From NCBI GenBank assembly GCA_017550445.1, contig JAFZOV010000125.1:1-48836 (forward strand): 48,836 nucleotides of DNA, written 5' to 3'. The notes under the pieces were generated by a model, which had not been told where the DNA came from, searched no databases, and saw only the letters and a list, made by a program, of their open reading frames with translations. Source of the stretch: Fibrobacter sp. (GTDB lineage Bacteria > Fibrobacterota > Fibrobacteria > Fibrobacterales > Fibrobacteraceae). A program made the translations under genes and the position numbers. This document shows, piece by piece, positions 44,601 through 48,836 of the stretch; the stretch's first letter is position 1; each line of letters starts with the position of its first letter.

Positions 44601-45522
44601 GGACTCCATCGCAATAGTAACGCCATTTGCCACCTTCCCCTTCACCGTAGACATCAGGGTGCTGGGCAACACGGCAAGGCCGCTTTTACGAGGAGACATT
44701 ACCAACACCAACACCGGATTTATCGGAGTCAAGGACATTTACGAATTCGAGCTCAACTCCTTCATGATTTCATGGAACGACGTTCCGTGGCAAAAAGGAG
44801 TTATCGATGTTTCGAGTAGCCAGGAACTCCCCTACTGTTCCGAAACAAACGAGACAGAGAAAGAAACCTGCCCCATCAATCTAGACTTGCAAGGAACCAT
44901 TTCGAACCTGCAGGCAAAGCCGTCTTCTAACTGCGGTACAGAAGCTTCTACCGCAGCCATTTACTACAACATTTTACTTGGATGTATCGCAAACGACAAC
45001 GGCGAAGAAGCCGACTGGAATAAAATTGCCGGCAAGGCTATCGGAAAGGTGATTACCACCACCGCGAACAAGACCCTGGGCGGCGACTACATTGGCGATA
45101 TCGATATGAAGGTGATGTTCTTCGACAACAACACGACCAGCGATAAGGATTCCAGCTATTTCAAGATTCCGATTTCGATGGACCGTTGGGTAAAGAACTT
45201 GAGCCTAATCTTTGGCTATACCCAGGACCAGAGCGAAAGCCCCACTTACGACCAGTCCTTCCAATTTGGCGTCAATTACACACTGCCCGTATTCCAGGAA
45301 GATGTCTACTCTCACGAGAACCACCTGTCGCCCACCCTATACCTGAACGGTATGCTGACATCTAAGCAATACTTGACCAGTACCGGCGCCGGAAGCAACG
45401 ACCGACTGGAAAAGAATGTGGGTATCAACTACGTGTATCGATTCTGGAACCCCTGTCTACTGGGCATTGGCCGATGCGAATCCATTGCACCGTCTTTAAG
45501 GCAAAAGGAGGATTCTAAATGA
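41638..45522 (+). CDS. tamB: TamB-like translocation and assembly protein (1294 aa)
   Basis: Long periplasmic AsmA/TamB-family protein that spans from the inner to the outer membrane and helps move lipids or outer membrane proteins. One membrane segment near residues 12-35 anchors it (FFGTAAFATAVVGAIALGVW). The rest is a very long series of short beta strands expected to form a lipid groove. The end (about 990-1200) is the conserved C-terminal domain: VLGNTARPLLRGDITNTNTG, FMISWNDVPWQKGVIDVSS and INLDLQGTISNLQAKPSS. Upstream in-frame codons to 41419 lie in AT-rich intergenic DNA, so I chose the ATG at 41638. It overlaps tamA by ATGA. Confidence 0.88.
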   Translation: MGKLIKRPTTFFGTAAFATAVVGAIALGVWSLHALLERFLATPHTIAGVTISPYGHRMDDLLTHHFDSIRVSLDGTDLKVANPNLEITLLGEPKGINLQSDSVIAVVKIPEESAPSKKSGEIPQFPEKLKFPLPVQIDVKEARVALSDGKNWQASNIHLENRGEKALSVRANNISGDYISSPTNLKLDADFSSDIIKVAGKVKTPNDSVVLNVEAPKNNLGRIKTKADLTIDNPKDWIPAELPAAVPTIGKVKVNANANIDLQKNRTTYKAHIKTRVGAFWPLLAENVTVDLSGDMNNIEADVLLQNDEGGSIQLNGTLDKEMNAFFSGRVKHMSAQFGPQMMPLDMEIRLGELYDKELTVSAETRQGTLVDAVINFKDSLSLTFTGDISPYEPWALDWTQGNLTLGARSKAYGSFDGRNLKILAKINSIINAYHIAADSLQVMLAINSKGIDFSNGTIYTPDETFDFDGDVKWNDEHPHTSWNVTQQHGGKASAYIHIGDTIALDVEADKVIFETIPFSDIKLGRNIRGMVSGEWHHDFDNRVGKLDVTVDGGMDAFNVSLETSIRADGDTMFIDNFKAIHNKNSVTAATVFILPNDSNPDFKPTTFLPVQVLFANISSHEFSIPLLLEGFNDSTLTSGMLNGDLTYNQGNKLIGNLNFTDINFRKIPPDLFNIRKLNIFAENDKIELNSYLDIGGGGWTGNTQVIIDNVFSDKRHVSFSHGSDNGGTLWAEGFIDNDFVFKGTVDANGSWYIPKTVSEIKNTDLHIDISAELRKGLTGITADLSLDSTIYEPPKTKVQFPIYMRGHIENGLLNIYEGRTRNENDEIISGTLQFNLDSMKLDSINVHSDRYSIKTASHYLVLEDINSTMTDSEEELLITANIPKISYKFNNSLYGEAEAIARGNIGFIIPHSQEGIIKNNTITGDISIDKMVFYREVDIDVTPTALDKYLTMFNNFVAKLRKSGNQEEKLSASSPINLSMHISDSQMDSIAIVTPFATFPFTVDIRVLGNTARPLLRGDITNTNTGFIGVKDIYEFELNSFMISWNDVPWQKGVIDVSSSQELPYCSETNETEKETCPINLDLQGTISNLQAKPSSNCGTEASTAAIYYNILLGCIANDNGEEADWNKIAGKAIGKVITTTANKTLGGDYIGDIDMKVMFFDNNTTSDKDSSYFKIPISMDRWVKNLSLIFGYTQDQSESPTYDQSFQFGVNYTLPVFQEDVYSHENHLSPTLYLNGMLTSKQYLTSTGAGSNDRLEKNVGINYVYRFWNPCLLGIGRCESIAPSLRQKEDSK

Positions 45523-47423
45523 AAAAGATCCTACTCCTTCTTTTAGCGCTCACCTTCTTTAGTTTCGCCGAAGAAGACAAACACCCTTGGTACCTGAATA
45601 TCGATGGCAACAAGGCTTTTTCGAAATTCCAGCTAGAAGAACAGCTTGACATTCCCGAAGAATTCGGTAAAATGGACACCACCAAGCAAGACTTCATGAT
45701 GCGTCTTTCCCTTGAAAACATCAAGGCACTTTACTATTCCCGCGGTTACTACAGTCTCAGCTTGTCCATGGACATTCAACGCAACTATGTCGCCCAGGAC
45801 AGTTGCATTCGCGGCTACTACATTACCATTCGCGACGGCGAACGTTATCGTTTTAACGGCGCAAAACTAATTGTACCCGAAGACCGCAAAGTTGAAATCG
45901 ACATATCCAAGCTAAACATCGCCCAAGACCACCTTTACAACCAAGAAGACATCGCCGAAGACATGGAAGATATCCAAAAGGCATACCGCCGCGAAGGATA
46001 CCTGCATACGACCCTTTCTTCCATCGAAAAAATCGACACCACTCAAAAAAAGATCTATGTCGAAATCACCATCGATCCCGGCGCAAAGGTCATCATGGGT
46101 AACATGGTATCTTACAGCCACCGAACCAAAGACAAGCGCAATCACAACATCGCCGTTACAGAAACCGGCCTGACAGACACTGCTTGGCTTTCGAGCCTAT
46201 GGCGAATTCCCGAAGGTGAAATCATTGACGGTAACCAGTACAATACTTTCAGGAACAAGCTTTTCTCTACGCAGCTATTCACCCAGATCAAGATGAGCGA
46301 CTCCCTTAGGGAAGACGGTCTTTCGGACGTTTACCTGAACGTGACCGAGCGCGTTCCCGGTGAAATGCGTTACGGATTCTTCTTTGAAGAAATTTATGGG
46401 TTCGGAGCCCAAGCCTCGGCCAGGCACAAGAACTTCTTTGGACGGCTCCATGAATTTTCTACCAGCGCCCAGATTGCCCAGCACAAGCAAGAAGCCTCCA
46501 TCGGTTACGCGAACCCGCTCTTGTTCGGGACATCCTTCAGTTTCATTCCTACGGCTATCCGCTTTGAAGACCGCTTTACGCTGAACCACGAAAAAATCAA
46601 TCCGCCGGCATACCCCGACAGTCTCGAAGAACGTTACGAAGTCATTAACCGTGCAGACTTGACCTTCGGCATTACAAAGCATATTCGTTTCCGCGGAACA
46701 TTCGATACTCGATACGTGAACAAGAACGAAGACAAGCTCTTCAAGGTGAAAGGCGAAACAGCACTCACATTCGACTACACCGACGACTATTTCAATCCGA
46801 CAAAGGGTATCCGACTGGCTCCCACATTGGGCGCCGGCACCAACTGGAGAGCCAACATTCAAAACCTGACCATGGTGGGCGACCCTTACTCTTACGGCGA
46901 AATGACCGTCAACCTTTACCACCCTCTATTCTGGACATTTAACGGAGCCGTTAGCGGAAGCGTGGGTAAGTTCTTCGCAAAGGCACTTGAAGACGATGCA
47001 AGAATCTTTTACCAGGGCGGTACGCGTTCTGTGCGCGGTTACAGATTCCGCAGTATTTTTGCAAGCGACACGACTTACGAAAGCAGCACCGACAGCGACG
47101 GCAACGATGTCATCGATACCGTCATCAACACCGGCCTCACGCCGCTTTATTTCAGATTCAACGAAGAAATCCGCTGGACACTCCCGTGGAAATCCTGGCA
47201 ACGCTGGCAGATTGTGCAATTCTACGACTGGGCAAAAGTCACGGATAGCGAAAACTCAAAATACACCGAGAAAGAACGCGAAAGCTTAGGTTTCGGCATC
47301 CGTTATCGCTGGCAGTTCTTGACGTTCCGCCTGGATTACGCGTTCAAGAAAGACTTGAACAACTGGAACATAGAAAGCTTCGGCTGGGGCCGATTCGCCT
47401 TCGACCTGTCGCAGACGTTCTAA
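45519..47423 (+). CDS. tamA: TamA/BamA-like Omp85 outer membrane protein (634 aa)
   Basis: Outer membrane assembly barrel of the Omp85 superfamily. MKKILLLLLALTFFSFAEED is the signal peptide region. Two to three POTRA domains span about residues 25-260 (NIKALYYSRGYYSLSLSMDI, IQKAYRREGYLHTTLSSI), followed by a 16-strand barrel. The barrel includes the conserved lid-lock motif region GGTRSVRGYRFRSI near 505-520 and ends RFAFDLSQTF with the terminal Phe typical of barrel proteins. It overlaps tamB by four bases, so stoichiometry is probably coupled. The order tamB then tamA is the reverse of E. coli. A BamA-type role cannot be excluded, but pairing with TamB favours TamA. Confidence 0.88.
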   Translation: MKKILLLLLALTFFSFAEEDKHPWYLNIDGNKAFSKFQLEEQLDIPEEFGKMDTTKQDFMMRLSLENIKALYYSRGYYSLSLSMDIQRNYVAQDSCIRGYYITIRDGERYRFNGAKLIVPEDRKVEIDISKLNIAQDHLYNQEDIAEDMEDIQKAYRREGYLHTTLSSIEKIDTTQKKIYVEITIDPGAKVIMGNMVSYSHRTKDKRNHNIAVTETGLTDTAWLSSLWRIPEGEIIDGNQYNTFRNKLFSTQLFTQIKMSDSLREDGLSDVYLNVTERVPGEMRYGFFFEEIYGFGAQASARHKNFFGRLHEFSTSAQIAQHKQEASIGYANPLLFGTSFSFIPTAIRFEDRFTLNHEKINPPAYPDSLEERYEVINRADLTFGITKHIRFRGTFDTRYVNKNEDKLFKVKGETALTFDYTDDYFNPTKGIRLAPTLGAGTNWRANIQNLTMVGDPYSYGEMTVNLYHPLFWTFNGAVSGSVGKFFAKALEDDARIFYQGGTRSVRGYRFRSIFASDTTYESSTDSDGNDVIDTVINTGLTPLYFRFNEEIRWTLPWKSWQRWQIVQFYDWAKVTDSENSKYTEKERESLGFGIRYRWQFLTFRLDYAFKKDLNNWNIESFGWGRFAFDLSQTF

Positions 47424-47439
47424 AGCGGCGGAGCCGCGA

Positions 47440-47481
47440 TGTGAAATGTGTGATGTGGAATGTGTAATGTGGAGTGTGGAA
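47440..47481. repeat. Six contiguous TGTGNNN heptamers after tamA
   Basis: TGTGAAA, TGTGTGA, TGTGGAA, TGTGTAA, TGTGGAG, TGTGGAA with no gaps, followed by TTATTCA. On the opposite strand, coming from the ABC gene, TGTGTAA, TGCGGAA, TGAATAA run into it, so two arrays face each other. Confidence 0.85.
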
Positions 47482-47495
47482 TTATTCATTCCGCA

Positions 47496-48326
47496 TTACA
47501 CAGTTTCTTTATATACTTTCGAGAGGCTTGCCTGCGCAAGAGTCACATCTGCTGAAATTGCTGCAGCGGCAAGGGCATCGCGGACTTGCTCCAGCGTCAC
47601 ACCTGCAGGAGCGTCGATCTTGAAAGCAGAAGCATTCGCAGCGATATCGGCCACTCGCCCGCTTTTAAGCAATTGTCCGCGATCAATGATAGCATAGTCC
47701 GTAGCCTCTTCTTCCATTTCAGCAAGAATATGAGAGCACACGATGGCGGTGCCACCTTCATTTTTACGCCAATCGGCCAAAAGCGCCCACACAGTTTCAC
47801 GCGACATCGGGTCGAGATTAGCAACCGGTTCATCCAAAATCAAGAGCTTGGGCGACGGAGCCATTGCACGCAACAGCTGAACTTTTTGGCGGTTGCCTAG
47901 AGAGAGCTTGCCCATTCGCGTATCAAGACTCGGGAGTTCCAGCTTTTGAGCAAGCACCTTGATGCGTTCGCGGGAAGCGCATTCACTCCACGCCGGATTT
48001 TGCGCCGCATAAAAGCCTACAAAATAATCAACGTATTCCGCAATCGAAAGCTTCGGATAGATTCCCGGATTTTCAAGCAGGATTCCGCAAGCACGCGGAT
48101 CAAGAAAGCCGTTTTTGCCGCGCAAATTCTCCGCAATTTCAAGCTCGCCTGCAAACTTCGCAAAGCGTCCGCAGAGCAAGCGGAGCAACGTCGTCTTGCC
48201 CGCCCCATTCGGCCCCAGCAGCGCAAAAAAACTTCCACGAGGAATTTCAAGCGACACCGCCGAAAGCGCATTCACTTGTGCGCCCGGATAAGCAAACGAA
48301 ACATCTTGCAAACGAATTGCGGTCAT
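47496..48326 (-). CDS. ABC transporter ATPase, CcmA/exporter type (276 aa)
   Basis: ATP-binding subunit, probably of an ABC-2 exporter. Walker A is GPNGAGKTT (38-46), Walker B LLILDEPVANLDP, and the switch His is in VCSHILAEMEEE. The signature is weak (LSLGNRQKV) and the Q-loop has Glu in ILLENPGIYPKL, a pattern common in the CcmA/drug-exporter branch. About 60 residues after the ATPase core form an extra C-terminal region. No membrane partner gene is adjacent on either side. The ATG lies five bases after a TATATTCC element, without a ribosome site. The stop codon is made by a heptamer repeat unit (TGTGTAA). Confidence 0.85.
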   Translation of the reverse strand: MTAIRLQDVSFAYPGAQVNALSAVSLEIPRGSFFALLGPNGAGKTTLLRLLCGRFAKFAGELEIAENLRGKNGFLDPRACGILLENPGIYPKLSIAEYVDYFVGFYAAQNPAWSECASRERIKVLAQKLELPSLDTRMGKLSLGNRQKVQLLRAMAPSPKLLILDEPVANLDPMSRETVWALLADWRKNEGGTAIVCSHILAEMEEEATDYAIIDRGQLLKSGRVADIAANASAFKIDAPAGVTLEQVRDALAAAAISADVTLAQASLSKVYKETV

Positions 48327-48331
48327 GAAAG

Positions 48332-48339
48332 GGAATATA
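48332..48339 (-). promoter_or_regulatory. -10 element of the ABC ATPase (TATATTCC), leaderless spacing
   Basis: Minus-strand TATATTCC five bases before the ATG at 48326; the weakest match of the leaderless set. Confidence 0.35.
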
Positions 48340-48380
48340 GAAAATGCCTCGGCATCTGCCGAGGCGAGAATTGCTTAACA

Positions 48381-48408
48381 GGAGATCCCCGCCTTCGCGG
48401 GGATGACA
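48381..48408. repeat. Compact GGAGATCCCCGCC hairpin repeat
   Basis: GGAG-ATCCCCGC-CTTC-GCGGGGAT-GACA: a perfect 8-bp stem with a 4-base loop. The same outer sequence occurs at 24779-24857. Hairpins of this kind are found as dispersed intergenic repeats in many bacteria. Confidence 0.7.
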
Positions 48409-48428
48409 TTCCTTATTACTTATGTGAG

Positions 48429-48458
48429 CAAAAAGCGACCCGGTGTTAACGGGTCGCG
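48429..48458 (-). terminator. Rho-independent terminator of glyA
   Basis: On the minus strand GCGACCCG pairs with CGGGTCGC around TTAACAC, followed by TTTTTG. It lies about 55 bases after the glyA stop. Confidence 0.85.
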
Positions 48459-48510
48459 TTTGCGAGAGCGAGCGCTCGTGGTACGTACTTGTACGACTGG
48501 GCGCGAGCGG

Positions 48511-48836
48511 TTATTTATACAACGGGTGCTTCTTGCAGAGAGCCACGATTTCTTCGCGGATCTTGGCGAGAGCGGCATCGTCGTCCTTAGCCTTCACGCA
48601 GCGGTCGATGATGCGAGCCACTTCGCGGGAGTCTTCTTCGTCGAAGCCACGAGTCGTGATAGCGGCAGTACCGAGACGCACGCCGGACGGATCCATCGGC
48701 TTGCGCGGATCGAACGGAATCGTAGAACGGCTGCAGGAGATGCCGACCTTTTCCATAGCCACTTCGGCTTCCTTACCGGAAACGCCCTTGGAGGTCATGT
48801 CCACCACGATGAGGTGGTTGTCGGTGCCATCGCTGA
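48511..48836 (-). CDS. glyA: Serine hydroxymethyltransferase, C-terminal 108 residues (runs off window)
   Basis: PLP enzyme that interconverts serine and glycine with tetrahydrofolate. Only the C-terminus is inside the window. SDGTDNHLIVVDMTSKGVSG matches the strand and turn after the PLP lysine region. Then come the folate/substrate-binding SRSTIPFDPRKPMDPSGVRL, the conserved GTAAITTRGF, and a final helical tail ending in LYK. The frame is open to the window edge. It ends 53 bases before a strong terminator; the intervening DNA is GC-rich and partly palindromic (CGAGCGCTCG, GTACGTAC). Confidence 0.95.
   Translation of the reverse strand, partial: SDGTDNHLIVVDMTSKGVSGKEAEVAMEKVGISCSRSTIPFDPRKPMDPSGVRLGTAAITTRGFDEEDSREVARIIDRCVKAKDDDAALAKIREEIVALCKKHPLYK

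Noticed and set aside
48459..48510. Palindromic GC-rich patch as a replication origin or attachment site
   Set aside because: CGAGCGCTCG and GTACGTAC are short and isolated, with no DnaA boxes, integrase or flanking repeat.

Overview
The window looks like chromosome from a Fibrobacter species (phylum Fibrobacterota, gut cellulose degraders). The clues are a lipoprotein with two copies of the Fibrobacter succinogenes major paralogous domain, several exported proteins with long Ser-rich linkers, a C-terminal sorting-type domain on a large surface protein, a pectate-lyase-like protein with a basic C-terminus, and an AT-rich TATATTTG-type -10 element in front of many genes. Most of the window is core housekeeping DNA. 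I see no prophage, insertion sequence, CRISPR array or defence island.

Layout. 1-966: 5' part of guaB (minus). 1116-6918 (minus): a small coiled-coil protein, pth, rplY, tRNA-Gln(TTG), ispE and ftsK. ispE/tRNA-Gln/rplY/pth is an old conserved neighbourhood. ftsK carries an in-frame TAG exactly where the Gln of its LATQRP motif should be. 6969-10112 (plus): a CHASE2 adenylate cyclase. 10116-12128 (minus): folK, a deoxynucleoside kinase and panC in a tight operon. 12395-16548 (plus): rho with a long disordered N-terminus, proC and a sigma-54 activator. 16567-19172 (minus): a FecCD-type permease and ATPase behind an exported protein. 19255-20856 (plus): nspC and tsaE. 20932-23200 (minus): an FAD oxidoreductase, sufE and a one-TM protein. 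23320-24714 (plus): an exported pentapeptide-repeat protein. 24868-41395 (minus): radA, an Ig-like surface protein, a PcrA/UvrD helicase, the paralogous-domain lipoprotein, a PL9-like pectate lyase, three lipoproteins and sbcC/sbcD. 41638-47423 (plus): tamB and tamA. 47496-48326 (minus): an ABC ATPase. 48511-48836: the 3' part of glyA (minus).

The genes form small operons. Two lipoprotein genes are stop/start coupled to sbcD-sbcC. tamB and tamA overlap by 4 bases and would build an inner-to-outer membrane bridge. The FAD oxidoreductase, sufE and a membrane protein share one terminator.

The most unusual signals are not genes. (1) A TAnnTTTG-like -10 element recurs upstream of at least fourteen genes. 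In six of them it lies only 4-5 bases before the start codon with no Shine-Dalgarno, which predicts leaderless mRNAs. (2) Three intergenic arrays of degenerate TGTGNNN heptamers, two of them next to a TGAATAA unit. (3) Two versions of a GGAGATCCCCGCC hairpin repeat, one opened by a structured insert. (4) A repeated CTTGACAGAGCC-type motif around the surface-protein genes. (5) The nonsense codon in ftsK. All were read by eye; no alignment, folding or database search was run.
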